Notes: generated by a model not told the origin, from the letters alone. A stretch of DNA of 64,000 nt from Actinotignum timonense (GCF_030216305.1 NZ_JASOKT010000001.1:124001-188000); one strand, 5' to 3'. Shown: positions 47,227 to 57,734, counted from the stretch's first letter. Numbers and translations: made by a program.

Positions 47227-47709
47227 ATGCGTAAACTTTTAGGTGCAGCAGCTGTGGCATGTCTCGCGGTGAGCCTGGCTGCCTGCTCGGGTAATAGCGA
47301 TAAGTCGGAATCGGCTTCGCCAGCTTCGGAAACTTCGGTCGCTTCGGCGCCGGCGGCTCCCTCGGCAGCGGATGCGAGCCCCGCTCAGCCTTCCGCGCCG
47401 ATCACCGATAAGGGCCCGGCAGCTATTGCAACGGACGGCCCGGCCCCTACCCGCGATGAGGTGAGCGCCGGCATGCTTGCCGCTACGTCCGAGCTGCTCA
47501 AGAACACCCAGGATATCCCGGAAGCTCAAAAGGCGCTGCTCCCCAAGCTCGTGGAGTGCACGGTCGATGAAGGGCTCAGCCGTGGCCTATCCGAGCAGGG
47601 CCAGCGTAATATCGCCGCGCAGATCCTTTTGCTCTCGCAGGAAGACCAGGCGATTATGGGCGAAGCAGCCAAAGTCTGCGGGGAAAAGTTCGGGGCTAAT
47701 ACCCAGTAA
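47227..47709 (+). CDS. Small lipoprotein, paralogue of the previous gene
   Basis: 160 residues. Signal peptide with lipobox LAAC (MRKLLGAAAVACLAVSLAAC), a Ser/Ala/Pro-rich spacer (about 20-75), then the domain shared with the upstream lipoprotein: TRDEVSAGM, LVECTVDEGLSRGLSEQG, LSQEDQAIM and a terminal Cys-x3-Lys. I preferred the ATG at 47227, which aligns with the paralogue's MRKL start; an in-frame GTG lies at 47221. Function unknown. Confidence 0.83.
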   Translation: MRKLLGAAAVACLAVSLAACSGNSDKSESASPASETSVASAPAAPSAADASPAQPSAPITDKGPAAIATDGPAPTRDEVSAGMLAATSELLKNTQDIPEAQKALLPKLVECTVDEGLSRGLSEQGQRNIAAQILLLSQEDQAIMGEAAKVCGEKFGANTQ

Positions 47710-47847
47710 TCATTGGGCCGGCTGCCGGCAGAGGATGCGAGTCTCGATACATAATTAATTGCTGATCGTGTTCCTGGCGCGCACTTTGTACGCCGCGGAT
47801 AGTCTGTGTTGCAGATAAGCCTGTACCGCAGATAAAAAGCAGATGAG

Positions 47848-47886
47848 TAAGGGCGGGAGTCTCCATACAGGAGGCTCCCGCCCTTA
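47848..47886. terminator. Bidirectional terminator-like hairpin
   Basis: A 17-bp stem with one wobble pair (TAAGGGCGGGAGTCTCC and its partner) around ATACA. It lies between the plus-strand lipoprotein and the convergent SDR gene, about 40 bases past the SDR stop. Confidence 0.8.
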
Positions 47887-47926
47887 GTCCGCTGTGCTTA
47901 TGCACGCTGCTTACGCACTCTGGGTT

Positions 47927-48826
47927 TTAGGCATCCCATCCGGTGAGCCGCAGGCGGCGCGCCCGCCCGGAGACCCCGCGCGCGGAGAGTTCGCGGAGCT
48001 TCTCCAGGGAGTCGGTTCCGGCCCGCACCTGGGTGCCGGAGAGTCCATCGAGCTCACCGGCCGCGAAAGCCTGGGCGATAGCCACAGATTCGCCGAGCGG
48101 TACCCATTCGGTGCGGTCCCGATAGCGTTTCATAGACGCCGTCATATCGGTTTTCACCGCGCCAGGATTGAGAGAAAGCACCCGCAAACCGCGCTGGTAA
48201 CCGGCCAAATGCAAAGATGCTGCCAGGCGCAATAGCGCTGTTTTTGAGGTGTAATAGGATACCGCGTCCGCGGAATCGTGGGATGCCGCGGTGGCGGACA
48301 GATCTAGGATTCTCCCGCCGCCGCGCTCGAGCATAATAGGCACCAAAGTTTGGGCCAGCTGGAACGGGGCTTCCACGTTAATCGCGATGGTTCGCTGGAA
48401 ATCCTCCAGGCTGGTATCCCAGGGAAGTTCTTCTTCCCCGTACACCCCGGCAGAGTTAAGCACCATATCGGGGGCGCCTTCCTCGAGGAGGATACGCAGC
48501 ATCTCGCGGATCGAGGATTCTTTGGCCAGGTCACACCCGAGGGTAATAACCTGGGCACCCCGGATCTCACATTCGGTGGCGGTGCCATCCAAATTGGATA
48601 GCTTGGTCGCCAGCAAAATGAGGGTGCGTCCGGGCGCCGCTAAGCCGATAGCGAGCTCCTTACCCACGCCCCGGGAAGCCCCGGTAATGAGAATCCTGCG
48701 GGCCGGTGCGAGTCCTTCCGATTCCTGCGGTGCGCTAACTTGCTGCGCGGTCCCTTGCTGCGCGGTAACCTGCTGCCCGGTCACCTGTTCACCGGCATCC
48801 ACGCGCTCCACCTCCTGCTGTGCCAT
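47927..48826 (-). CDS. SDR-family NAD(P)-dependent oxidoreductase
   Basis: A 299-residue classical short-chain dehydrogenase: nucleotide motif ITGASRGVGKEL (TGxxxGxG), LNSAGVYG (NNAG-like), the catalytic Ser in LDLSATAAS and YxxxK as YYTSK, then LNPGAVKTDM. The first 40 residues are a Gln-rich extension with repeated VTGQQ, VTAQQ, GTAQQ. Its ATG overlaps the pheT stop (TAATG), so it is co-translated with phenylalanyl-tRNA synthetase. The substrate is unknown. Confidence 0.9.
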   Translation of the reverse strand: MAQQEVERVDAGEQVTGQQVTAQQGTAQQVSAPQESEGLAPARRILITGASRGVGKELAIGLAAPGRTLILLATKLSNLDGTATECEIRGAQVITLGCDLAKESSIREMLRILLEEGAPDMVLNSAGVYGEEELPWDTSLEDFQRTIAINVEAPFQLAQTLVPIMLERGGGRILDLSATAASHDSADAVSYYTSKTALLRLAASLHLAGYQRGLRVLSLNPGAVKTDMTASMKRYRDRTEWVPLGESVAIAQAFAAGELDGLSGTQVRAGTDSLEKLRELSARGVSGRARRLRLTGWDA

Positions 48827-51368
48827 TAGGCCCTCAGCTCCGCACCGAATTCCTTGCGCATCCGGCGTGCCACCCGGTGGCGCACCTGGGCAGTTTCCTC
48901 AGCGGTCAGGGTGTGATCGGTGCGGAAGCGCAGCGCGAATGCCAGCGACTTCTTCCCTTCCGGAACGGGATCACCCGTGAATACATCGAAAAGCTCAATG
49001 TCTTCGAGGGCCTCCCCCGCGGCCGCCACGATGGCGGCCCGCACATCACCGGCAATCACATCGGCATCAACAATAAAGGCAAGATCTTCCTTAGCAACCG
49101 GGCTCGTCCACACCGGCTTGACCGCGGCGGGTTCCACGGTTTCCGGAAGCGCGGCGTCGGTATTCACTTCGAAAGCAACCGAGCGCGCCGGAATATCCAA
49201 GGCCTTGCACACCGCCGGCGCGAGTTCCCCGGCGTAGCCAACAACGCGGTCTCCGCTGAGGATGGCCGCGCAGCGCCCCGGGTGCCAGGGTGCCTGGTCC
49301 GCAGCCCGCACCGAAACCTCGGCGAGCATCCCGGCTGCGCGCCGCCCGGCTTCTACCGCATCCCGCCAATCCCAGGTTTCCACCGGGTAACCGGCCCGAG
49401 CTGCGGTGCGCGGCCCGCAGGCCACCCCGGCCACGTGGTGGGGCTGAGCAGGAATCGCTGCGTGCAGGGCGGCAATCTCTTCCTCCGAGGGCCGCTGACC
49501 CGCCGCCGGAATCGGGGCCGGGCTGATACCGGCCGGCCGGCTCACCGTGCCCATCTCAAAGACCGCCACCGCCGGATTACCGCGCTTGACGTTGAGCGAG
49601 GCCACCGGAATGAGGGTATCGAGCAGGGAGGTGCGCAGTAGATTGGCCTCATCCTGCAGCGGATTGGCCAGCGCGATAGCGGTGCGCCGCTCATCATCGG
49701 CGGCGTAGCCGAGCTCATCGAAACGCGCGGCCGGAATGAAAGGATAGGTCAGCACCTGCACCCACCCGGTTTCCGCCAGAGTGCGCGCAATATCGCGGCG
49801 CTGACGCTGCGCGGGGCTCAGCCCCCTCCCGGCCGGAGCTGCCGGAACGGCGGTGGGAATCGCATCATAGCCTTCCAGGCGCGCGATTTCCTCCACCAGA
49901 TGAGCCGAGCCCACCAGATCCGGGCGCCAGGTGGGAGGCTGCACGCTCCACACCGCACCGCCGCGTTCCACCGTGCAGCCAATATCCGTGAGGATATCCG
50001 CGATACGATCCTCGCTCAACTGCAAAGAGGTCAGGCGTTCCACATCCGCAACCGGGAAAGCGAGCGCGGGCAACTGGTGTACCTGGCCGTACACAAAGAC
50101 CTCATCGGTTGCTTCTCCCCCGCCGTATTCCACCAAAAGGTCGACGACGCGCTGCGCGGCCACCGCCGCCACCGCGGGATCCACCCCGCGTTCGAAACGC
50201 TTGGAGGCTTCGGTGGGGAGCTTATGGCGCCGGGCGCTGCGCGCCACCGATACCGCATCAAAATGCGCTGCTTCCACCAGCACACTGCTGGTTTCCGCGG
50301 TGATCTCTGTATCGGCTCCGCCCATCACGCCGGCCAGGCCGAGCACGCGCTCTCCCCCGTTATCCGTAATAAGTAGATCTTCCGGATCGAGGCTGCGTTC
50401 CACATCATCGAGGGTGGTGAGTTTTTCGCCGGCTTGGGCCCGGCGCACCACCAGCCCGCCGCCGCGGATCTTGTCCAGATCGTAGGCGTGCAGGGGTTGG
50501 CCCAGGTCCAGCATCACGTAATTGGTGGCGTCTACCGCCAGGGAGATGGAGCGCTGGCCGGCTTGCTGGAGACGGCGTGCCATCCAGGCCGGGGAGGGCG
50601 CTGCCGGGTCTACCCCGCGCACCACCCGGGTGACGAACAGATCGCATCCGGGCTGGCCGTGAATCGGGGCGTTATCTTCCACGCGCACCGGGAACCCGGT
50701 GGGAGTTGCTTCCGGGAGCGGAGCGTCCGCCAGGCCCGGGTCGGTGAAGCGAGCCCCGGTGGAGTGGTGGTATTCGCGGGCTACCCCGCGCATGGAGAAG
50801 CAGTACCCGCGATCCGGGGTCACGTTAATTTCCAGGGTCTCCCCCGGTAGGCCCAGGAATTGCCGGGCGTCACTTCCGAGTTCTACACTGGCCGCGGCTG
50901 CGTCGTCGAGAACAATAATGCCCGCGCTTTCATCTGACAGCCCGAGTTCACGTTCCGAACACATCATGCCGTCGGAAATATGGCCGTAAGTTTTGCGGGC
51001 CGCGATCTCAAAACCGCCCGGCAGCACGGCGCCGGGGAGGGACACCACCACGGTATCGCCCTCCTCGAAATTATGGGCACCGCAAATAATGCCGCGCGAA
51101 GGCAGCTCGGAAGGTTCCCGCCCGGTTCCGGGTTCGTCATTGTACTGCCCTACGTCCACGCGGCAGTAGTTAATGATCTTGCCGTTGCTTTGTTTCTTCG
51201 GTTCGCGGCTGAGGACCCGGCCGAAGACCAGCGGGCCGGTGACCGCGCCGGGGTGGATTGTTTCTTCTTCCAGGCCGACTTTTACCAGCGCGGCCGCCAG
51301 CTGCGCGGGGCTGAGATCCTCGGGCAGCTCCACGTGCGAGCCCAGCCATTCCTGCGGAATCAGTGGCA

Positions 51369-51369
<1 letters not shown>
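48826..51369 (-). CDS. pheT: Phenylalanyl-tRNA synthetase beta subunit
   Basis: 847 residues: tRNA-binding OB domain (about 40-155, ICGAHNFEEGDTVVVSLPGA), B3/B4 editing region (SLAVDATNYVMLDLGQPLHAYDLDK), B5, the catalytic-like core (GFIPAARF-type segment TYPFIPAARF) and the ferredoxin-like anticodon domain ending TLTAEETAQVRHRVARRM. TAATG couplings join it to pheS upstream and to the SDR downstream. Confidence 0.98.
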
Positions 51370-52484
<1,115 letters not shown>

Positions 52485-52506
52485 TCAAACTCGCCGAAAG
52501 TGCGTA

Positions 52507-52539
52507 ACAGCGGGGCCGAGATGGACTCGGCCCCGCTGT
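52507..52539 (-). terminator. GC-rich hairpin between the symporter gene and pheS
   Basis: A 14-bp perfect stem (ACAGCGGGGCCGAG and its complement) with a 5-base loop, 59 bases past the symporter stop. No clean T-run follows, so it could terminate poorly and allow some readthrough into pheST. Confidence 0.65.
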
Positions 52540-52597
52540 GAGGTTACTGGTAGCGCTCTTGCGCCGCGGTACGCGGCGCCGGCGTCGTTCCTAGAAT

Positions 52598-54265
52598 TTA
52601 GCGCTGGCTGAGGGGAACCTCAGGCCAGAGCTTGTCCCAGGAATGCCCGGTGAGGTCTTCGGCAACCTTGCGAGCTTCGGGAGTGGCATCTTCCTTCGCC
52701 CCGCCCGCTTCCAGGCGGTGGATCTCATCCATGAGGATGGCGTGGGTGCGCTTATCCAGCTTGACGAAGCGGGACACCAGCAGCGCCACCCCGATGAGGA
52801 TCGCGGGAAGGATGACCGTCACGAAGGCGATCATATGGGAAGCGCCGGCGGACTGAACCACCTGGCAGGAGCTTTCCAGTGCGCCGGAGGCATCCACCTT
52901 GCAGGCACCTTCGTGCAGCGGGGTGTAGCCGGAGGCCGCGAGGTTCGTGCCCTTTTCCAGCGGGTTGACGAAGCCGCCCAGGTCCATGAACCAGCCCACG
53001 AGGAAGGTTCCCAGCGCACCGGTGGACTTACGCCCGAAGGTCATAACGGCGGCGTAGATGCCGGCGCGATCTTCGCGGGTCATGATGTAATCAACGTCCG
53101 GGATGAAGGGGTACACATTCCACGGGGTGTATTCGAGCAGCGCGCGCCCGCACTGGTAAATGACCGCGGTGGCCAGCAGGTAGATGAAGGCGTTGCTTTC
53201 CGGCCCGATGAGGTAGATCGCGCCCACACCCGCCAGCGAGGCGAGGATCAGGGTGAAGGAGAAGGCCCACAGGAAGCGCGGCCCGTGCGAGAGCATGAGG
53301 AACATGGCCCAGATCGTCATGGGGATACCCACGATGGACACGGCCTGCAGCCAGAAGCCCTGGGATTCGCTCATTCCCACCGCGTAGACCGCGAAGAAGG
53401 TCAGCGCCGAAGCGTACACATCCTTCCCGGTGAAGGAGAAGAGGTAGACCGTCAGGTGCTTGTTGTACGAAGAGTTGCGGAATACCGAGGTGAATTCCTT
53501 CGCGGTGTGCTTGAGCATCTGGAAGCCGTTCATCTTCGGCATGGCGTCGAGTTCTTCCACGAATTCCGGGGTGAGCGGGCGCTCCCAGGTGGTGGCGTAG
53601 GTGGTGAATACACCGATGGCGAAGAGCACCGCGAAGGCGCCGCCGATTCCCAGGTAGGCCCAGGGGTTGGAGACGTTACCGCGCACCAGCGCCGGGATGA
53701 AGAACACCACGAAGGTACCGGTGGCCGAGCAGAACATACGCATCGAGGAGAGCGTGGTGCGTTCCTCGTACTTGCGTGTCATTTCGGTAGGCAGGGTTTC
53801 CCACGGAATGAGGATGATCGCGATAATAACCTCGATCAGCAGGTAGATGACGAGGTAGTACCAGAATCCGCCGAAGGGAATCCACAGCAGCGGGAAAATA
53901 ATGAGCAGCAGGGGCGCGCCGATCATGAGGAAGAAGTGGCGCCGGCCGAAACGCCGCCCCAGCTTCGTGCGGTAGAAACCGTCCGTGAGCGGACCAATAA
54001 ACACCGAGATAAGGGCGTCAACGATACGAGCAATACCGAGGATCAGACCACCCTGAGTGGCCGTGACCCCGCCGTAGTTCGTGAAGAAGTAGAGCAGCAG
54101 ACCGGAGATGATGGTATTCCACCCACCACCCATGAGGTCCACCAGCCCGAAACAAATACCGCGACCAATGGTGATCGGCTTGGCGGTGTACACGCGCAGC
54201 TTAGAGAGCTTCTCCAGCTCACTGCGCTTATCGGCGTCGAGGGCGCCGCTATTGTGTGTTCCCAT
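52598..54265 (-). CDS. GPH-family sugar/hexuronide:cation symporter
   Basis: A 555-residue membrane protein with about 12 helices of the glycoside-pentoside-hexuronide family: ISVFIGPLTDGFYRTKLGRRFGRR (shown in part by GPLTDGFYRTKLGRR), IPWETLPTEMTRKYEERT and DYIMTREDRAGIYAAVMTFGRK. An extracellular loop near the end holds two Cys (GACKVDASGALESSC). I chose ATG 54265 (MGTHNSGAL). It is divergent from uxaC (520 bases apart), so glucuronate, galacturonate or a glucuronide is the likely substrate; that is inference from context. Confidence 0.9.
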   Translation of the reverse strand: MGTHNSGALDADKRSELEKLSKLRVYTAKPITIGRGICFGLVDLMGGGWNTIISGLLLYFFTNYGGVTATQGGLILGIARIVDALISVFIGPLTDGFYRTKLGRRFGRRHFFLMIGAPLLLIIFPLLWIPFGGFWYYLVIYLLIEVIIAIILIPWETLPTEMTRKYEERTTLSSMRMFCSATGTFVVFFIPALVRGNVSNPWAYLGIGGAFAVLFAIGVFTTYATTWERPLTPEFVEELDAMPKMNGFQMLKHTAKEFTSVFRNSSYNKHLTVYLFSFTGKDVYASALTFFAVYAVGMSESQGFWLQAVSIVGIPMTIWAMFLMLSHGPRFLWAFSFTLILASLAGVGAIYLIGPESNAFIYLLATAVIYQCGRALLEYTPWNVYPFIPDVDYIMTREDRAGIYAAVMTFGRKSTGALGTFLVGWFMDLGGFVNPLEKGTNLAASGYTPLHEGACKVDASGALESSCQVVQSAGASHMIAFVTVILPAILIGVALLVSRFVKLDKRTHAILMDEIHRLEAGGAKEDATPEARKVAEDLTGHSWDKLWPEVPLSQR

Positions 54266-54300
54266 TTTTCTTTTGTCTTTCTGTGAAAGGAGGAACGGTT

Positions 54301-54447
54301 GTGGTTCGCCATCGACTCTTACCGCGCTCACGCTCGGCTTCTGTGCCCGCGCGAGCTGTTACCGCGCTACACTGCCGCGAAGCTATCACTACCGCTCTTT
54401 CGCATCAAAAGCTTATAAGTTTCCGCGGCTTTCCAGCAGTTACCTAG
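54301..54447 (+). CDS. Possible small protein or leader peptide (48 codons)
   Basis: A GTG-initiated frame with a perfect AAAGGAGG 7 bases upstream, ending in TAG at 54445-54447, 50 bases ahead of an intrinsic terminator. The product would be Arg-rich at first (VRHRLLPRSRSAS) with no known domain. The Shine-Dalgarno and terminator support a real transcription unit; codon content does not clearly support translation. It could be a leader of uxaC or a small RNA. Confidence 0.3.
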   Translation: MVRHRLLPRSRSASVPARAVTALHCREAITTALSHQKLISFRGFPAVT

Positions 54448-54497
54448 CTCCCCGTTCGTATCGTGGACGAGGAACGTGCCGCCGGGGAGATTCTCTG

Positions 54498-54521
54498 AAA
54501 ACCGCGGATTCTCGCGGTTTT
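54498..54521 (+). terminator. Terminator-like hairpin upstream of uxaC
   Basis: AAAACCGCG and CGCGGTTTT form a 9-bp stem with a 6-base loop, ending in TTTTT on the plus strand. It lies 50 bases past the 48-codon frame and about 265 bases before uxaC, so it could attenuate uxaC or end a short transcript. Confidence 0.6.
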
Positions 54522-54786
54522 TAGCACGACGACGGCGCTGACGCGCACCCTCCCTCCGCCACCGTAATGTTTTTCACATTTAGAAATTCCCGTTTCTAGC
54601 TCTCAAATACTCTCCCGAAAACCGCATGTTTTCGCGTAAAGTGAGAGAGCGGGCCGCGGCGTCGTCGCCGTTGGCTACGCACCCGGTCTCCGTGCCCGCG
54701 TGCCCCCGGGCGGGGTGGAGTACCTTAAAAGAAGCAAGCCGAGGCGAGGGAAAGCCCCGCGCCCGGCTCGAAAATAGGAGGATTCA

Positions 54787-56238
54787 ATGTCGACGCCCCT
54801 CACTCTCAACCCGGACCGGCTTTTCCCGGCAGATCCGACGCAGCGGAAACTGGCGCGCGAAATTTTCGAGGTCACCAAGAAGCATCCCATTATTTCCCCG
54901 CACGGCCATGTTCCCCCCGAATGGCTCGCTCTCAATACTCCCTTCAGCGATCCTACGAGCATGCTCCTCACCCCGGATCACTACACCAATCGCCTCCTGC
55001 ACGCGGTGGGCCGGGTGGATCTGGCCGATCTGGGCGTGCCGGTAGGAAGCCCGCTCTCCCCTGAAAAGTCTCGCGCGGCCTGGCGCCTGTTCTGCAAGAA
55101 CTGGTGGACCTTGCGCGGTACCGCGGTGCAGGGTTGGTTTGAATCCGAATTCGTGGACGTCTTCGATGTGCATGTGCGCCCCTCCGAAGAAACGGCCGAT
55201 GAGATCTACGATCACATCAACGCACTGCTCAAGACGGAAGAATTCCTCCCCCGCTCGCTGTACAAGCGTTTCAACCTGGCGATGATGGCCACCACCGATG
55301 ATCCGGTTTCGGACCTGCGCTACCACAAGCAGTTCCTGGATGATCCCACCTGGGAAGGCTATATTCCGCCTACCTTCCGCCCCGATAAGTACCTCGAACC
55401 GGCCACCCCGGACTTCAAGGCCAATGTGGAGGCGCTCGGCCAGGCAGCTGACCAGGATGTGTCCACCTATGAAGGCTACGTGGAAGCCATGCGCAAGCGC
55501 CGCCTCTTCTTCAAGGAGATGGGCGCGGTATCCTCCGATCACTCGCATCGCGATCCGGGTACGGCACGCCTGCCCGAAGCGCGGGCGGCCGAACTCTACA
55601 AGCTGGCCCTGGCCGGCAAGATTTCGCCGGAAGATGGCGCGGCCCTGCGCCGGCATATGCTCAACGACCAGGCGCGCCTGGCCTGCGAGGACGGTCTGGT
55701 TATGACCTTCCATCCGGCCGTGTACCGCAACCATCACCAGGCGGCCTTCGAGCGCCTGGGTGCGGACGTTGGGGGCGATGTGCCCATGGCCGTGGAATTC
55801 ACGAATAACGTGCAGCCCATGCTCTCCGAATACGGAGACAACCCGAACTTCCAGGTTGTTTTCTTCACCATCGATCAGGATGTCTACCAGCGTGAACTGG
55901 CCCCGCTGGCCGGGTACTACCCGAGCGTGTACGTGGGTGCCCCGTGGTGGTTCATCGATGAGCCGGATGCGATCCTGCGCTACCGCGAACAGGTCACCCC
56001 CTACGGCACCTTCTACAAGACCTCCGGGATGATCGACGATACCCGCGCCTTCGCCTCCATTCCCGCACGGCACGACGTCGCCCGCCGGATGGACTCGGTT
56101 TACCTGGCACGGATGGTGGCCGAACATCGCCTGGAGCTGGATGAAGCCCTCGAGGTGTCCGAAGCCCTCGTGACCACGATTCCGGCTCGGGCCTTCCGGG
56201 TGGATACCTCCAAGCTGAGCGGGACCACCGCGAAGTAA
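54787..56238 (+). CDS. uxaC: Glucuronate isomerase
   Basis: First step of hexuronate breakdown: D-glucuronate to D-fructuronate (and galacturonate to tagaturonate). The 483-residue amidohydrolase-fold enzyme has ISPHGHVPPEW (metal His pair), RGTAVQGWFES, DDPVSDLRYH, SSDHSHRD and APWWFIDEPDAI. AGGAGG lies 5 bases before the ATG. Divergent from the GPH symporter; the next enzymes (uxuB/uxuA, kdgK) are not in the window. Confidence 0.96.
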   Translation: MSTPLTLNPDRLFPADPTQRKLAREIFEVTKKHPIISPHGHVPPEWLALNTPFSDPTSMLLTPDHYTNRLLHAVGRVDLADLGVPVGSPLSPEKSRAAWRLFCKNWWTLRGTAVQGWFESEFVDVFDVHVRPSEETADEIYDHINALLKTEEFLPRSLYKRFNLAMMATTDDPVSDLRYHKQFLDDPTWEGYIPPTFRPDKYLEPATPDFKANVEALGQAADQDVSTYEGYVEAMRKRRLFFKEMGAVSSDHSHRDPGTARLPEARAAELYKLALAGKISPEDGAALRRHMLNDQARLACEDGLVMTFHPAVYRNHHQAAFERLGADVGGDVPMAVEFTNNVQPMLSEYGDNPNFQVVFFTIDQDVYQRELAPLAGYYPSVYVGAPWWFIDEPDAILRYREQVTPYGTFYKTSGMIDDTRAFASIPARHDVARRMDSVYLARMVAEHRLELDEALEVSEALVTTIPARAFRVDTSKLSGTTAK

Positions 56239-56449
56239 GGAAACACGCCCAAGTAACGGGTACTAGTCCGTGGCCGGAGTACCGCTCTGGAACTGGAGTG
56301 CGGCTCTGCAACGAACTACCCGGAACTGAGAATTTGGCCGTGCGCGATACGTTCGCGCACGGCCAAGTGTTTAACTACCTTAATATGAAGTGATGGCCAC
56401 CACTTTGCTATGATCGACTTGTTTCATTAATCAATGGAAAGGAGTCGCC
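56239..56449. other. Intergenic region with the uxaC terminator
   Basis: Contains the uxaC terminator (56334-56366) and then the promoter region of the next gene; AAAGGAG lies just before its ATG. Confidence 0.6.
56334..56366 (+). terminator. Intrinsic terminator of uxaC
   Basis: A 14-bp perfect stem (TTGGCCGTGCGCGA and its complement) with a TACGT loop, followed by GTGTTTAACT. Confidence 0.8.
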
Positions 56450-56758
56450 ATGGCGAACGAATTTGTGGACAAGATTAAGGAAGGCGCAACCGAGGCTTTT
56501 GATCGGGCCAAGGAATTCGGCCAGAAGGCCGCTGATAAGGCGGGCCAGCTGGGCGATGCTGCGAAGGAAAAGTTCGAGGAAGTCAAGGACGAACTGACGG
56601 ACAAGGACCACGGCGATAAGGCTGAGGAGAAGGCCTCCGAAGCCGGTGACAAGGCGAAGGATGCTGGCGAAAAGGTCAAGGATGCCGCTTCCGATGCTGG
56701 TGATGCCGCCAAGGAAAAGTTCGAGGACGTCAAGGACAACCTCTCCGATAACAAGTAA
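56450..56758 (+). CDS. LEA-like / MT0933-antitoxin-like helical protein with internal duplication
   Basis: A 102-residue, very hydrophilic Lys/Glu/Asp/Ala-rich protein with no Cys or Trp. It is built from 11-residue-like amphipathic helices, and the module GDAAKEKFEEVKDELTDK recurs near the end as GDAAKEKFEDVKDNLSDNK. Such proteins are annotated as late-embryogenesis-abundant-like, CsbD-like or MT0933-type antitoxins; no toxin gene is adjacent, so a stress-protective role is more likely. AAAGGAG precedes the ATG. Single-gene unit. Confidence 0.85.
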   Translation: MANEFVDKIKEGATEAFDRAKEFGQKAADKAGQLGDAAKEKFEEVKDELTDKDHGDKAEEKASEAGDKAKDAGEKVKDAASDAGDAAKEKFEDVKDNLSDNK

Positions 56759-56840
56759 ATCCACCATTATCGGTACATCCACCCAGTACTGATATATCCA
56801 CCTCAGTAGTGATGGGTTACCCGGTAGCGGGTGCCCCGCA

Positions 56841-56872
56841 GCGGGCGGCGAAGAATCTTCTTCGCCGCCCGC
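56841..56872. terminator. Bidirectional terminator hairpin
   Basis: A 15-bp perfect stem (GCGGGCGGCGAAGAA and its complement) with a 2-base loop, between the convergent LEA-like gene and the methyltransferase gene. Confidence 0.8.
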
Positions 56873-56894
56873 TTGGCTTACCCCGTGTATTTAT

Positions 56895-57734
56895 TTAGGG
56901 GCGCTGCTGGATCATCGCCGTCGTACTGGAAAGGATCGCGGCGGCCATAGCAACATTGCAGGATTCGGCTTTCCCGTAGATCGGGATGGCGACGGTCGCA
57001 TCCACATTGGCATCTACATCCGCGAAACCGTGCGCTTCATTGCCCAGCAGCCAGCACACCGGCCGGGTGAGATCCGGGCCAAGGGGCGGCTGCCCGAGGT
57101 AGGCGGCGTCGTTCGCGGAGGCCACCAGGGTGGCCAGGTCCCACTCCCCCTCCCCGGTTGCTGCCAGGAAGCTGATGCCCGCGCGTTCGAGCACGCCGTC
57201 GAGCTTGCTGACGTTAATGGAATCGAGAACCGGGAGGTGGAAAATGGAACCGGCCGAGGAGCGAATAACTTTCGGGCACCACAGTTCCACGCTGCCGCGC
57301 CCGAGCAGCACCGCATCGCATCCGGCCACGTCCGCGGCCCGAATAATGGCACCCACATTCCCGGGGTCTTGAATATTCGCGGTGGCCAGCACCAGCTTCG
57401 CGCCCTTGACCGTGGGTGTGAGTGCAGGTGTTTCCGGAATATCGATGACGGCCACAACGCCGCGCGCATCTTCGGAGAGCGCCTGCATCTCATCAGCGTT
57501 GAGCGGGTGGTGGTAGACGCCAGCATTTTTGATAAGGTCACCGAGTTCCGGGTTGGAGATGAGGCTCGCCTTCGTATAGTAAACGTCGCGAACCAGATTC
57601 GCGCGGTGCGCGAGGAGTTCTTGAACAGCTCCGGGGCCTTCCACCAGGGTTTGCCGGAAGCGTTCGCGCCGTTGGGGGCGGTGCAGGCGGGCGGCTCGGG
57701 TGAGTTGGGTATGCGATGCGGGTGTGCTTTTCAC
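56895..57734 (-). CDS. TrmH/SpoU-family RNA 2'-O-methyltransferase
   Basis: A 279-residue protein with an N-terminal L30e-like substrate domain (about 25-100) and a SPOUT knot: motif 1 NIQDPGNVGAIIRAADV, motif 2 KVIRSSAGSIFHLPV, motif 3 WLLGNEAHGF with the AdoMet-binding end VAMAAAILSSTTA. It probably methylates 23S rRNA or tRNA. Its position near infC-rpmI-rplT is common in actinobacteria. Confidence 0.92.
   Translation of the reverse strand: MKSTPASHTQLTRAARLHRPQRRERFRQTLVEGPGAVQELLAHRANLVRDVYYTKASLISNPELGDLIKNAGVYHHPLNADEMQALSEDARGVVAVIDIPETPALTPTVKGAKLVLATANIQDPGNVGAIIRAADVAGCDAVLLGRGSVELWCPKVIRSSAGSIFHLPVLDSINVSKLDGVLERAGISFLAATGEGEWDLATLVASANDAAYLGQPPLGPDLTRPVCWLLGNEAHGFADVDANVDATVAIPIYGKAESCNVAMAAAILSSTTAMIQQRP

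Larger units (their letters stand above)
54266..54786. other. Divergent regulatory region between symporter gene and uxaC
   Basis: 520 bases. It holds an AAAGGAGG Shine-Dalgarno and a 48-codon plus-strand frame (54286-54447), a plus-strand terminator-like hairpin (54498-54521), a second GAAAAC hairpin at about 54616-54636, a short dyad GAAATTCCCGTTTC (about 54584-54597) that could be an operator, two CGTCGTCG-type octamers, and the uxaC ribosome-binding site AGGAGG. Confidence 0.6.

Noticed and set aside
52507-52539. T-box or Phe-attenuator upstream of pheS
   Set aside because: Only a simple hairpin is present; no T-box sequence and no Phe-rich leader frame.
56450-56758. Antitoxin of a toxin-antitoxin pair
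   Set aside because: No toxin-like gene is adjacent; flanking genes are uxaC and a methyltransferase.
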